A stretch of DNA of 64,000 bases from CAZGUH01 sp964529005 (GCA_964529005.1 CAZGUH010000018.1:1-64000), one strand, 5' to 3'; counted from the stretch's first letter, positions 23,567 to 34,416 are shown. Notes: generated by a model from the sequence alone, not told the origin. A program made the numbers and translations.

Positions 23567-24972
23567 ATGCGCCGGATGTTCCTGGGCGCCACGGTGGCCG
23601 TGGCGTTGATCGCCGCAGGCTGTGGCGACGATGACGACTCCGATTCGAGTTCCACCGAAGGGGGCGGCGGGTCGGTCGAGACCACGACCGGCGCCAGCAC
23701 CGGATCGAGCGGCGACTTCGTCGTCGACGAGCCGGTCAAGATCATCGGCTTCTGGGAGGTGAAGGNNNNNNNNNNNNNNNNNNNNNNNNNNNNNNNNNNN
23801 NNNNNNNNNNNNNNNNNNNNNNNNNNNNNNNNNNNNNNNNNNNNNNNNNNNNNNNNNNNNNNNNNGGCGACTTCGTCGTCGACGAGCCGGTCAAGATCAT
23901 CGGCTTCTGGGAGGTGAAGGGCGAATCGGCCCCCGCGGTCGACGACTTCCAGAACGCGACCGAGATCGCGATCGAAGACATCAACGCCGCCGGCGGCGTC
24001 GGCGGAAAGCCCGTCGAGTTCGTCCGCGTCCCGGGGCCGGTCACCGATCCCCAGGCAGCGGTGACGCAGTACGTCAAGGCGATCGCCGAGAAGCCGGCGA
24101 TCATCGTCGGCGCCGGGGGCTCGACGGAAGCGCTGAGCGCCCAGATCGCCCGCGGCGGCATCCCGCTCATCTCGCCGGACGTCAACGCCAACGTCGAGTT
24201 CGGCGCGCCGGGGGGCAGCGAGTGGCTGTGGCTGATCTCCAGCGATCAACGCCAGTCATGGTCGAACGCGACGCGGTACGTCGTCGAGGAGCTGGGGGCG
24301 ACCGAGCTCGGCACGATGGGCTACGCGATCCCGTTCGGGTCGATCGGGCGTGAGACGGTCGCCGAGGTGGCGCCGGAGCTCGGCGCAGAGGTCACCGTCG
24401 ACCGCGAGATCCCCGTGCTCGGCCAGGACCTCACCCAGGCCGTGCTGGCGATGAAGGACGTCGACGCCGTGTTCAACGCGTCGTACAACAACGACAACGC
24501 CCTCCAGCTGAACCAGTTCGCCCAGAACGGCTACGAGATGCCCACAATGCTGCAAGGCGGCGTGATGCAGGTGGTCGGTGAGGGCAGCGGGCTGGTTTCG
24601 GGTCCGATCCTCGACACGGTGTACGCCTGGACCGACTGCAACCCGCTGTCGGACGACCCGGGAATGCAGCGCTTCGCCGAGACGTACGAGGAGCGCTTCG
24701 GGGCCCCGCCGACGTACCTCGCGGCGATCACCTACGACATGGTCCAGCTCGCCGCCGAGGCGATCCGCCAGGCGAAGTCGGTGGAGCCGCAGGCGGTGAA
24801 CGACGCCATCGCCAACATCACGTACACCGACGGCATCTGCATGCCGGACTATCACGCCGACGGCGCGCACGTGCTGGTGCACACGAACACGATCATCCAC
24901 TTCAACCAGGGCGGCACCTGGGACGAGGTGAAGTCGTACACGAACGAGGATCTTCCGAAGGTCGGCTCCTGA
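23567..24972 (+). CDS. ABC substrate-binding lipoprotein, branched-chain amino acid (LivJ) type, interrupted by an assembly gap
   Basis: The N-terminus has a signal peptide with lipobox IAAGC and an acidic/Ser-rich spacer. After the gap the periplasmic-binding-protein type 1 domain continues (ATEIAIEDINAAGGVGGKPVEFV; IIVGAGGSTEALSAQ). With the 100 N counted, the two halves are out of frame. Collapsing the repeated 55 bases plus the gap (155 bases) restores one 416-codon frame, with GFWEVK joining directly to GESAP. It is the first gene of an operon with HyuA, HyuB and the Liv permeases and ATPases. The ligand could be any small amino acid, amide or carboxylate. Confidence 0.9.
23711..23920. 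repeat. Scaffold gap flanked by a 55-base duplication (assembly artefact)
   Basis: Bases 23711-23765 are repeated exactly at 23866-23920 around 100 N (23766-23865). The duplicate lies inside a single gene, and removing one copy and the Ns restores its reading frame. Size and structure match the gap at 16938-17037, so both come from the same assembly step. Confidence 0.92.
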
Positions 24973-24988
24973 CACGAGAGAGGCCGAG

Positions 24989-27094
24989 ATGGGTCAGCAG
25001 GGTTACGTGATCGGTGTCGACATCGGCGGCACCTTCACCGACTGTGTGGTCGTCACTCCGGACGGCGCCACGGCCGTGGGAAAGGTGTCGACGACCCCGG
25101 ACGACTTCTCCCGGGGGTTCTTCGGCTCGATCGCGGCCGCTGCGGCCCAGCTCGGCCTCGACGAACGCGGCCTGATGGCGAGCACGACGAAGCTCGCCCA
25201 CGGCACCACGGCGGGCATCAACGCGATCGTCACCGGTTCGGGGGCCGAGGTCGGGCTGCTGGCGACGAAGGGGCACGGCGACGCCATCCGGGCGATGGCC
25301 GGCCAGGGCCGCGTGCTCGGGGCGTCGATCGAGGAGATCCTCGACTACAGCATCAGCGACCGCCCCGAGCCCGTCGTGCCCGCCGAACGGGTGGCGGAGG
25401 TGACCGAGCGCGTCGACTTCGCCGGTGACGTCGTCGTCGCGTTGCAGGAGGCCGAGGTGCACGCCGCGCTCGACCGGTTCGAGCGCCTCGGGGTCGGCGC
25501 CGTGGCGATCTCGTTCCTGTGGAGCTTCCAGAACCCCCAGCACGAGGAGCGCGCCCGCGAGATCGTCGTCGAACGATTCCCCGGCATGTTCGTGTCGTGC
25601 AGCCACGACGTCGCGCCGCGCATCGGCGAGTACGGGCGCACCGTGTCGACCGTGATGAACGCCGCGATCGGCCCCCTGATGCTCACCTACATCGACCGGA
25701 TCGTCAACGGCGCGCGCGACCGAGGGCTCCCGGGCGAGGTGCTGTTCGCGCTGTGCGAGGGCGGGCTCGTCTCCGCCGACGAAGCGCGGCGCCACCCGCT
25801 GAACACCGTGCAGTCCGGGCCGGTCGCCGGTGTCGTCGGCTCGGCGCGCGCCGGGGCCGTGATGGGCTACCCGAACGTGATCGTCACCGACATGGGCGGC
25901 ACGACGCTCGACGTCGCGACCGTCGCCGACGGCGCCGTGTCGTTCAGCGAGGACAACGAGCTCGAGCGCCAGCGCGTCTACCTGCGCAAGGTCGACGTCG
26001 ATTCGATCGGCGCCGGCGGCGGATCGGTGGCGTGGATCCACGAGGACAGCGGCACCCTGCGAGTCGGGCCGCGCAGCGCCGGCGCCGTGCCGGGTCCGAT
26101 CTGCTACGGCCGTGGCGGCCAGGAGGTCACCGTCACCGACGCGGACCTCGTCCTCGGTGTGCTCAACCCGGACCGGCCGCTCGCCGGCGGGCTGCGTCTC
26201 GACCTCGACGCAGCCGCCCGGGGTGTCGACCGGCTCGCGCAGCGCCTCGGCATCTCCCGCGACGAGTGCGCCGCCGGCATCGTCGAGATCGTCGACAGCC
26301 GGATGGAGGATCTCATCCGGCGCGTGACGATCCAGCGCGGCCAGGACCCGCGACGCTTCACCATGTGGGCCTACGGCGGGGCGAGTGGCGCGCACGCGGG
26401 CCTGTTCGGCCGCGACGTGGGCGTGCGCGAGGTCGTGTTCCCGCTCAACGATCTCTCGTCGGTCTGGTCCGCCTATGGCCTGGCGCAGCTCGCGCCGTCG
26501 CGCACGTTCCTCGCCAGCGTGCTGTTCCGCACGCCGTTCGACCTCGGCGCGATCGCGGACGTGCTCGATCGGCTCGAGCGCCAAGCGCTGGCGTACACCG
26601 CGGCCCATGGCCTCACCGACGTGCTCGTCGAGCGCCGCGCCGACATGAAGTACTCGCTCCAGGTGTTCGAGGTCGAAGTCGACGTGCCCGCCGGCCGTGT
26701 CGACACGGCGTGGGCCGAGCAGCTGATGGAGAACTTCCATGCCACCTACGACGCCCGCTTCGGCGCCGGGGCGGGGTACGCGGCCGCCGGCGCCGTGCTC
26801 ACCGCGCTGCGGGTCACCGTCACGTCGGCGACGCAGGAGCTGACCGTGCCGGCGCTGAAGGGGGACACCGCCGGCGCCCCGGAGCCCGAGGGCGTCCGCC
26901 CGGTGTACTGGAGCGAGGCGCGGGCCCGTCCCGAGACGCCGGTGTACTGGGGCCCGAGCCTCCAGCCGGGCCACCACATCGCGGGGCCGGCGATCGCCGA
27001 GTACCCCAACACGACGATCGCCGTGCGGCCGGGGCAGGCGATGCGCATCGACAAGGTCGGCAACGTGATCCTGAGCCTGAAGGAGGAGTCGTGA
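24989..27094 (+). CDS. HyuA-like hydantoinase/oxoprolinase/acetone-carboxylase family ATPase subunit
   Basis: A 701-residue HyuA protein with the two ATPase-fold signatures of the family: DIGGTFTDCVV near residue 10 and DMGGTTLDVA near 300. GAGGGSVAWIHEDSG (about 335) and SGPVAGVVGSARAG are also typical. HyuA with HyuB hydrolyses cyclic amides using ATP; relatives are the subunits of acetone and acetophenone carboxylases. It is coupled to the HyuB gene (GTGA overlap at 27091-27094). Location between a Liv-type receptor gene and Liv permease genes suggests the imported compound is its substrate. Confidence 0.9.
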   Translation: MGQQGYVIGVDIGGTFTDCVVVTPDGATAVGKVSTTPDDFSRGFFGSIAAAAAQLGLDERGLMASTTKLAHGTTAGINAIVTGSGAEVGLLATKGHGDAIRAMAGQGRVLGASIEEILDYSISDRPEPVVPAERVAEVTERVDFAGDVVVALQEAEVHAALDRFERLGVGAVAISFLWSFQNPQHEERAREIVVERFPGMFVSCSHDVAPRIGEYGRTVSTVMNAAIGPLMLTYIDRIVNGARDRGLPGEVLFALCEGGLVSADEARRHPLNTVQSGPVAGVVGSARAGAVMGYPNVIVTDMGGTTLDVATVADGAVSFSEDNELERQRVYLRKVDVDSIGAGGGSVAWIHEDSGTLRVGPRSAGAVPGPICYGRGGQEVTVTDADLVLGVLNPDRPLAGGLRLDLDAAARGVDRLAQRLGISRDECAAGIVEIVDSRMEDLIRRVTIQRGQDPRRFTMWAYGGASGAHAGLFGRDVGVREVVFPLNDLSSVWSAYGLAQLAPSRTFLASVLFRTPFDLGAIADVLDRLERQALAYTAAHGLTDVLVERRADMKYSLQVFEVEVDVPAGRVDTAWAEQLMENFHATYDARFGAGAGYAAAGAVLTALRVTVTSATQELTVPALKGDTAGAPEPEGVRPVYWSEARARPETPVYWGPSLQPGHHIAGPAIAEYPNTTIAVRPGQAMRIDKVGNVILSLKEES

Positions 27095-29403
27095 GCATCA
27101 CCACTCCGCCGAGCCTCGCCAACGAGCTCGAGCGCCGCCGCGACAGCCTGCGGCACGGGTACATCCCGCCGGACACGATCGTCGTCGACCCCTCGCTCGA
27201 GTTCTTCACCGACGCCGTCGACGACGTCGACATCGTCACCTACGAAGTCATCCGCTCCAAGCTGTGGAACCTGAACATCGACCACGGCGACACCATCCGC
27301 CGGGTCTCGGGCTCGAACCTCGTGGTGGAGGGCTACGACTTCAACTGCTCCGTCACCACCGAGGTCGGCCACGCGGTGGCGTTCGGGGCCTACTCGATGT
27401 TCTTCGCCGGGTGCGCCGACGAAGTCATCAAGTGGACGCTCGAGCACCGCTCGATGAACGTCGGCATCCGCGAAGGCGACATCTGGCTGCACGACGACCC
27501 GTGGGTCGGCACCAACCACCAGATGGACGTCGCGGTCTACGCGCCCGTGTTCCACGACGGGAAGCTCTTCGCCTGGCTCTACAACTGCGTGCACCAGCGC
27601 GAGATCGGCGGCTCGCAGCCGGGCGGCTTCATCTCCAACACCAACGACGTCTACCTCGAGCCGACGTTCATGCCGCCGATCCGCCTCGGCGAGAACGGCG
27701 TCGTGCGCGAAGACCTCGTCGACATGTGGGTGCGGCGCTCACGCCTGCCCGACCTGATGGTGCTGGAGCTCAACTCGCAGGTCGCCGGGCTGCGCTTCGC
27801 CCAGCAGCGCTTCGCCGAGATGATCGAGCGCTACGGCGCGGCGGTGATCAAGGGCGTGATGAACAAGATGATCGACGCCACGGCGAGCGCGGTCGCGGCG
27901 CGGCTGCGCCAGCTGCCCGACGGCATCTGGCGGGACGAGCGTTACCTCGCCGGCGCCGAGAAGGACGAGACACGGCTGCACAAGGTGTGCATGACGTTCG
28001 AGAAGCGCGGCGACCGGCTGAAGGTGTCGAACGCCGGCACCGATCCGGCCGCCGGCTCGTTCAACATCACGCCAGGCGTGTTCCGCGCCACGGTCCTCAA
28101 CGGGTTGCAGCCGACGTTCGGCTACGACCAGTACCTGTGTGCTGCGGGCATCCTGCGCCAGCTCGACTTCGAGTACGCGCACGGGTCGATCACCTCGGCG
28201 ACGCATCCCTCCGCGGTCAGCAGCTCGCTCGGCACGCTCGTCAGCCTCACGCAGGCGCACAACCTCGGATCGAAGATGGTGAGCGGCGACCCCGCCCTGT
28301 CCCGTCACGCGTTCGCCGCACCGTCGGCTCACACCACGTCGTACAACGGGCTGTTCGGTGTCGACCAGTACGGCAACCCCTATGCCGACCTGCCGCTCGA
28401 CACCGTCGCAGGCGGCGTGGGGGCGTTCAACTTCCGCGACGGCATCGACCACGGCGGTCCGATCTTCGCCGTCGCCGGACGCATCTCCGACGTCGAGAAG
28501 TACGAGCAGCAGATCCCGTTCCTCTACGTCTACCGCAAAGAGCTGCCGGACTCCGGCGGCCACGGTCGCTGGCGGGGTGGGGTCACGTTCGTGGCGAGCT
28601 GGGTCGGCCACAAGACCGACAGCTCGTTCATCGCCTCCGGAGGATTGCTGAAGAGCGTCACCCAGGGCATGGGGGTGTGCGGCGGGTTCCCGGCGACGGG
28701 CGGATACAACTGGTACGCGCGCGACACCGCGATCCAGGAGTGGTTCGCCAGCGGGCGCATCCCGGGCAGCCCCGCCGAGCTGCGCGAGCTCGCCCCGCAC
28801 GGCGACCTGTCCAGCATCAAGAGCTTCGACAACCGGCTCGGTGTCGCGGACGTCTTCGACAACCTGCCGAACCCGGGCGCCGGTTGGGGTGATCCGCTGA
28901 CGCGCGACCCCGAGCTGGTGGTGGACGACATTCGCCGCGGCCGAGTCAGCATCGACGATGCGCGAGCGCTGTACGGGGTCGTCGTCGACGACGACGGAGA
29001 GCTGCTCGCGGACGAGACCCGCGCGCAGCACGACGCGGTCCGGCGGCAGCGGCTGGAGCAGGCCCGCGCCCCGCGCAAGCCGCTGTCGGGAACGGCGCAG
29101 GCGCCCGAGGGGGCGATCCGCCCGATCGAAGGGGTCGCGGTCGTCCAACGCGCCGAGGGGTCTGTCTTCGTGTGCGTCGAGTGTGGGCAGCTGCTCGGTC
29201 TCACCGACCACACCTACCGGTTGGGCTGCGCGGAGCTGGAGAGCGAGCTGACCGACATCGGGCCGTACTTCACGCCACCCGAGCGCGAGACCGGGGAGCG
29301 GTTGATCATGCGCAGCTACCTGTGCCCGAGCTGTGCCACGATCCTCGACATCTCGCTGTGCCGTCCCGACGACCTGCCCTACGACGACGTCATCGTGCCG
29401 TGA
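27091..29403 (+). CDS. HyuB-like subunit with C-terminal acetone-carboxylase-gamma-like zinc domain
   Basis: A 770-residue protein. Residues about 1-640 are HyuB/oxoprolinase-B: VTYEVIRSKLWNLNIDHGDT, GDIWLHDDPWVGTNHQ, HQREIGGSQPGGF and SGGHGRWRGG. After a charged linker, the last 110 residues carry CVECGQ and YLCPSCATILD, resembling the small zinc-binding gamma subunit of acetone carboxylase, normally a separate polypeptide. This hints at ATP-dependent carboxylation instead of simple hydrolysis. The GTG at 27091 was chosen because it overlaps the HyuA stop and matches the family start. The stop overlaps the GTG of the LivG gene. Confidence 0.87.
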   Translation: MSITTPPSLANELERRRDSLRHGYIPPDTIVVDPSLEFFTDAVDDVDIVTYEVIRSKLWNLNIDHGDTIRRVSGSNLVVEGYDFNCSVTTEVGHAVAFGAYSMFFAGCADEVIKWTLEHRSMNVGIREGDIWLHDDPWVGTNHQMDVAVYAPVFHDGKLFAWLYNCVHQREIGGSQPGGFISNTNDVYLEPTFMPPIRLGENGVVREDLVDMWVRRSRLPDLMVLELNSQVAGLRFAQQRFAEMIERYGAAVIKGVMNKMIDATASAVAARLRQLPDGIWRDERYLAGAEKDETRLHKVCMTFEKRGDRLKVSNAGTDPAAGSFNITPGVFRATVLNGLQPTFGYDQYLCAAGILRQLDFEYAHGSITSATHPSAVSSSLGTLVSLTQAHNLGSKMVSGDPALSRHAFAAPSAHTTSYNGLFGVDQYGNPYADLPLDTVAGGVGAFNFRDGIDHGGPIFAVAGRISDVEKYEQQIPFLYVYRKELPDSGGHGRWRGGVTFVASWVGHKTDSSFIASGGLLKSVTQGMGVCGGFPATGGYNWYARDTAIQEWFASGRIPGSPAELRELAPHGDLSSIKSFDNRLGVADVFDNLPNPGAGWGDPLTRDPELVVDDIRRGRVSIDDARALYGVVVDDDGELLADETRAQHDAVRRQRLEQARAPRKPLSGTAQAPEGAIRPIEGVAVVQRAEGSVFVCVECGQLLGLTDHTYRLGCAELESELTDIGPYFTPPERETGERLIMRSYLCPSCATILDISLCRPDDLPYDDVIVP

Positions 29404-30228
29404 CGCCGACCGGCGACCTCCGGCTGCCGACGGTCACCGAGCCCGAGGAGCAGGCCCGTCCGGCCGGCGCATCGACCGTGCTCGACGCCCGCGACATCTC
29501 CGTGTCGTTCGGCGGAGTCCGGGCCGTGCGCGACGTCTCGCTCACCCTGGCGCGCGACGAGATCCTCGGGATCGTCGGGCCGAACGGCAGCGGCAAGTCG
29601 ACGTTCCTCAACGCGATCACCGGCGTGGTGCGGGCGCGCGGATCCCTGGTGGTGTCGGGGGCGCCGGCGCGCCTCGGTCGCCCCGCTGCCGCCCGCCGGG
29701 CGGGGATCGCCCGGGTGTTCCAGCAGCCGCAGGTGTTCAGCGCGCTGTCCTGCCTGGAGAACGTCGCCGTCGGCGATGCCGATCGGAGGCTCACCGGCGG
29801 GGTCGGGGCGTTGGTGTTGCGGCCGTTGATGGCCCGCCACGAGCGGGCGCGCTGGGAGCGCGCGCAGGCCGCGCTCGACGGCGTCGGGCTCGGCGCGTTG
29901 GCGCAGGCCAGCGCGGGAGACGTGACGTACGGGCAGCAGCGCCTGCTCGAGCTGGCCCGCGCCGTGGTGTCGGGCGCTCCGGTGATCCTGCTCGACGAGC
30001 CCAGCGCCGGCCTCAACGACGCGGAGACCGAGCGGCTGAAGGAGCTGTTGCGGGGCTTGCGTGACCAAGGCCGCTCGCTCGTGATCGTCGACCACAAGAT
30101 CGACTTCATCGACGCGCTGTGCGACCGCGTCGCGGTGTTCGAGCTCGGCCAGCTCGTCGCCGTCGCCCCGCCCGCGGTGATCTGGACGAACCCGCGTGTC
30201 GTCGACGCCTACCTCGGAGTCGTGCACG

Positions 30229-30236
<8 letters not shown>
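29400..30236 (+). CDS. ABC transporter ATP-binding protein, LivG type
   Basis: A 278-residue ATPase of the branched-chain amino acid (HAAT) importer family. Walker A GPNGSGKST, Q-loop VFQQPQVFSALSCLENVAVG; the signature is degenerate (VTYGQQRLLELARA), as is usual for LivG; Walker B VILLDEPSAGL and switch DHKIDFI. The first 25 residues are a non-conserved Pro/Glu-rich lead. The GTG at 29400 overlaps the HyuB stop. Its own end overlaps the LivF gene by eight bases. Confidence 0.9.
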
Positions 30237-30995
<759 letters not shown>

Positions 30996-30999
<4 letters not shown>

Positions 31000-31871
31000 G
31001 CCAGTTCGTCGCCCTGGCGGCGAGCGGGTTGGCGCTGGGCGCGATCCTCGCGCTCGTCGGCGTGGGCGTGATCGTGCTGTACAGCGCCACCGGCGTCGTC
31101 AACTTCGCGCATGGCGGGTTGGTGACCCTCGGCGCGTACGTCGGTGTGTGGGCCATCGTCGACCTCGGGCTGCCCACGTTCGCGGGGTACGCGGTGTCGC
31201 TCGTCGTGCTGTTCCTCGTCGGCGTCTGCATCGAGGTGGTGGCGTACGCGCCGTTGCGCCGGCGGCCACAGCTGGTCGTCGTGGTGGCGACGCTCGCCGC
31301 CGCGATCGTGATCGAGGCGCTGTGCTCGCTGTGGCAGGGCAACACGCCGCGCCTGCTCGCCTCGCCGTTCACGTCGTCGACGGTGCACGTCGCCGGCGCC
31401 GCGATCGCGCTCCAGCGCGTCGTGATCATCATCGTCTCGGCGGTCGTGATCGCCGCGCTGCTGCTCGTCTTCCACCGCACGTCCTTCGGCCGGCAGCTGC
31501 GCGCGCTGGCCTCGGACCCCGAAGCCGCGCAGCTCTACGGCGTGCGCACGCGCGTCGTCTCGGTGACCGCGTTCGGACTCTCCGCCATGCTCGCCGCACT
31601 CGCCGGGATCCTGATCGCGCCGTTGACGTCGGTGAACCTGACGCTCGGGTTCGCGCTGATGCTGCCCGCCTTCGCCGCCGCGACCGTGGGCGGCTTCGGC
31701 AACCTGACCGGCGTCGTCGTCGGCGGCCTCGCCGTCGGCCTCGTGCAGCAGCTCCTCGGCGGCTACGTGTTCGTCGACTACGCCGACACGCTGCCGTACG
31801 TGATGATGTTCCTGATCATCGCCGCGCGGCCGGAAGGCCTGCTCGGTGGCGCCGGGCGGAGCAGGCTGTGA
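30996..31871 (+). CDS. ABC transporter permease, LivH type
   Basis: A 291-residue polytopic permease (BPD_transp_2): LALGAILALVGVGVIVLYSATGVVNFAHGG at the start is the LivH hallmark (split over two segments), with GVRTRVVSVTAFGLSAMLAALAG in the second half. About eight membrane helices can be seen. Genes on both sides overlap by four bases (GTGA), so all Liv subunits are translated together. It transports the ligand of the lipoprotein at 23567. Confidence 0.92.
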
Positions 31872-32950
31872 TCGTCACCGCGATGCGCGACCGCCTGACC
31901 CGCCGGCGGCCGGATCGGCCGGCCGTCTACCAGCGACACCAGTTCGCCGCCGTCGTGGCGTTCGTCCTGTTCTTGGCGCTCGTCGTGCCGCGGTTGGCGA
32001 CCACGCCGGTCGCCAAGAACCTCGTCAACCTGTGGCTCGTGTACGGCATCGCGGCGATCGGGTTCTTCTGGATGTTCGGCCTGGCCGGCCGCTTCGCGTT
32101 CTGCCAGACGTTCATGATGCTGCTCGGCGGGTACACCTCGGCGTGGGTGACCCGCGGCGACGGGCGCCTGCCCGTGGTGCTCGGGCTGCTGTGCGGCGTC
32201 GCGGTCACCGCCGCCGTCGCGGTGGCCATCGGTCTCGCCGTGCACCGCGCGTCCGACCTCTACTTCGCGATCGCCACGTTGGCGGTGACGCAGGTCGGCG
32301 CCGTGGTGTTCCGCCGCTGGGAAGGCTTCAGCGGCCAGGACGGGACGACGGTCGGCATCGAGCCGCTGTCGATCTTCGGGCGCGAGTTCCTCGCCGACGC
32401 GGAGGTCTTCCGCTTCCTCGTGCCGATCGTCGGCCTGGTGCTGGCAGCATCGGTGCTCATCGAGCGCTCGCCGCTGCGGCGTGACGCGATCGCGGCCCGC
32501 GACCTGCGCGCGGTGGCGGAGACGTCGGGGGTTCCCGCCGTGCGGGCGCAGATCACGATGTTCGCCCTGGGCTCGGCGATGGGCGGCCTGTCCGGGGCGC
32601 TCATCGGCCATTGGGGCGGCATCATCGCCGCCGACTCCTTCGGCGTGAACCTCGCGATCGGGTTGTTCCTGATGGTCATCCTCGGCGGATCGGGTTCGCC
32701 GTGGGGCGCGCTCGTCGGCGCCGCGTTCTACGTCTGGGTGCCCGAGGTGCTGACGTCGTTCACGTCGTGGCGTCAGGTCGTCTACGGATCGCTGTTGCTG
32801 GTCACGATCATCCTGTTGCCCGACGGCATCGTGGGGATCGTGGGCAGCGGCCGCGGGGTGGCCCGGCGCTGGTTCGGGGTGCGCGGCCGCGTCGCCGCGG
32901 CGACGGCCGGCGCCGCCAGGGGAGACATCGAGAGAACGGGAGGAACGTGA
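31868..32950 (+). CDS. ABC transporter permease, LivM type
   Basis: A 360-residue permease, partner of LivH. A basic N-terminal stretch precedes AAVVAFVLFLALVVPRL; family blocks include LYFAIATLAVTQVG, the GTTVGIEPLS extracytoplasmic loop and GGLSGALIGHWGGIIAADSF. The long Arg/Ala-rich C-terminal tail is not conserved. The GTG at 31868 overlaps the LivH stop, and its own stop overlaps the next SDR gene. Confidence 0.9.
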   Translation: MIVTAMRDRLTRRRPDRPAVYQRHQFAAVVAFVLFLALVVPRLATTPVAKNLVNLWLVYGIAAIGFFWMFGLAGRFAFCQTFMMLLGGYTSAWVTRGDGRLPVVLGLLCGVAVTAAVAVAIGLAVHRASDLYFAIATLAVTQVGAVVFRRWEGFSGQDGTTVGIEPLSIFGREFLADAEVFRFLVPIVGLVLAASVLIERSPLRRDAIAARDLRAVAETSGVPAVRAQITMFALGSAMGGLSGALIGHWGGIIAADSFGVNLAIGLFLMVILGGSGSPWGALVGAAFYVWVPEVLTSFTSWRQVVYGSLLLVTIILLPDGIVGIVGSGRGVARRWFGVRGRVAAATAGAARGDIERTGGT

Positions 32951-33735
32951 TCAGCGGAATGCTGGACGGCAAGACCGTCCTCGTCTCGGGTGTCGGCCCG
33001 GGGCTCGGCCGCCAGATCGCCGAGGTGGCGCTGGAGCAGGGCGCCCGCGTCGTGCTCGGCGGCCGCGACGGCGCCCGGCTGAAGGGCATCGCCGACGAGC
33101 TCGACGCCGGGCAGGAACGTGTCGCATGGCGGGCGACGGACATCACCTCGGTCGACGACTGCGCGGCGATCGCGCAGCTCGCCGTCGAACGGTTCGGCGC
33201 GATCGACGCGCTCGTCAACTGTGCTGCTCGCTACGCCACGACCGCAGGGTTCGCCGACAGCGACCTCGGTGAGTGGAACGATATCCTCACCACGAACGTG
33301 ATGGGGACGGTGCAGATGACCCGCGCCGCGCTGCCGGCGCTGAGCGAGCACGGCGGGGCGATCGTCTTCATCGGCACGCAGTCCGCGTTCTGGCCGTACC
33401 TGCCGCAGGCGTCGTACGACGCCTCGAAAGGCGCGCTCGTCTCGTTGAACATCGATCTCGCCAAGGAGCTCGGTCCGCGCGGGATCCGCGTCAACATGGT
33501 GCTGCCGACGTGGATGTGGGGGCCGGCGGTGCAGGGATACGTCGAGAGCGCGGCGGCCGAGCGCGGCGTCGCCCCCGGCACGGTGTACGGCGAGATCGTG
33601 CGCGACATGCCGCTGGGCAAGATGCCGACCGATCGCGACGTCGCCCAGGCTGTGGTGTTCTTCACCTCGGACTGGGCGTCGATGATCACCGGGCAGGCGC
33701 TGTTCGTCAACGCCGGCGAGTACTTCCGTCACTGA
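32947..33735 (+). CDS. SDR family oxidoreductase, GPGLG subtype
   Basis: A 262-residue SDR coupled to LivM (GTGA at 32947-32950). The cofactor loop is SGVGPGLG. The Asn-Asn-Ala-Gly position reads VNCAAR, and the catalytic region is FIGTQSAFW with YDASK, so the Ser is replaced by Thr. The WMWGP block after the active site is shared with the SDR at 19874. It probably acts on the product of the HyuA/HyuB reaction or on the imported substrate. Confidence 0.86.
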   Translation: MISGMLDGKTVLVSGVGPGLGRQIAEVALEQGARVVLGGRDGARLKGIADELDAGQERVAWRATDITSVDDCAAIAQLAVERFGAIDALVNCAARYATTAGFADSDLGEWNDILTTNVMGTVQMTRAALPALSEHGGAIVFIGTQSAFWPYLPQASYDASKGALVSLNIDLAKELGPRGIRVNMVLPTWMWGPAVQGYVESAAAERGVAPGTVYGEIVRDMPLGKMPTDRDVAQAVVFFTSDWASMITGQALFVNAGEYFRH

Positions 33736-33762
33736 TCCACCGAGAAGACAGGAGCGCCACCG

Positions 33763-34224
33763 ATGGCTCCGAGCCCGTACTTCCATGTCTCGTTCCTCGT
33801 CGCCGACCTCGACGCGGCGATCGCACGCTTCGGTCAGGTGATGGGCGTGCGCTTCCTCGAACCGATGGTCGCGCCCTTCGGTCGCCTGGAAGACCCCGAG
33901 CCCCACGAGTCGTTCGTGCGCTGCACGTACTCGATCGAGGGACCGCCGCACATCGAGCTGCTGGAGGGCCATGGAGACGGCCTGTTCTCGCTCGCCCAGG
34001 GCGAAGGCCTGCATCACATCGGGATCTGGGAGGACGACAACGAGCACCGCTGCACGTTCCTGCGCGACGCGGGCGCGAGCCCTGCGGCACGCGTCATCGG
34101 CGAGGGCGGCGAGGTGTTGACCGTGTTCACCGACCCCAAGGACCTGTTCGGCGTGCGCCTGGAGTACCTGTCGACGCTGCAGCGCGAACCGCTGGAGGCA
34201 TGGCTGCGCAGCGGCGGCGGGTGA
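33763..34224 (+). CDS. VOC family protein
   Basis: A 153-residue VOC-fold protein with metal-ligand candidates His in YFHVSFLV, Glu in PHIELLEG, His in LHHIGIWED and Glu in GVRLEYLS. The arrangement suits isomerase or epimerase activity such as methylmalonyl-CoA epimerase, but the specificity cannot be told. It starts 27 bases after the SDR gene with GACAGGAG upstream and ends the Liv-type operon. Confidence 0.83.
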   Translation: MAPSPYFHVSFLVADLDAAIARFGQVMGVRFLEPMVAPFGRLEDPEPHESFVRCTYSIEGPPHIELLEGHGDGLFSLAQGEGLHHIGIWEDDNEHRCTFLRDAGASPAARVIGEGGEVLTVFTDPKDLFGVRLEYLSTLQREPLEAWLRSGGG

Positions 34225-34278
34225 GCGGCCGGCGCGCTCGCGGGCCTCGTTCAGGAGTTCGATCAGCCGCCCGCTTGA

Positions 34279-34320
34279 ACCAAACACTTGCTTGACTTTC
34301 GGGCGTGGGGGCTCTACATT
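34279..34320 (+). promoter_or_regulatory. Strong promoter with KstR2-like operator
   Basis: TTGACT (34292-34297), a 17-base spacer and TACATT (34315-34320) form one of the clearest promoters in the window. ACCAAACACTTGCT (34279-34292), one mismatch from ANCAAGNNCTTGNT, abuts and overlaps the -35. It should drive the amidohydrolase operon at 34417-39395. Confidence 0.68.
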
Positions 34321-34416
34321 CCCCTCGGGGCACACCAGTCGCCGGGGGTGCGTGTGCACGTGCGTCGGATCGCAGGGGCCCCGGCATCGCGTCAAGGACA
34401 GCCGGAAGGAGTGGCG

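Noticed and set aside
24902..26977. 691-codon minus-strand frame opposite HyuA
   Set aside because: Composition is typical of an antisense shadow, and the HyuA motifs on the plus strand are unmistakable.
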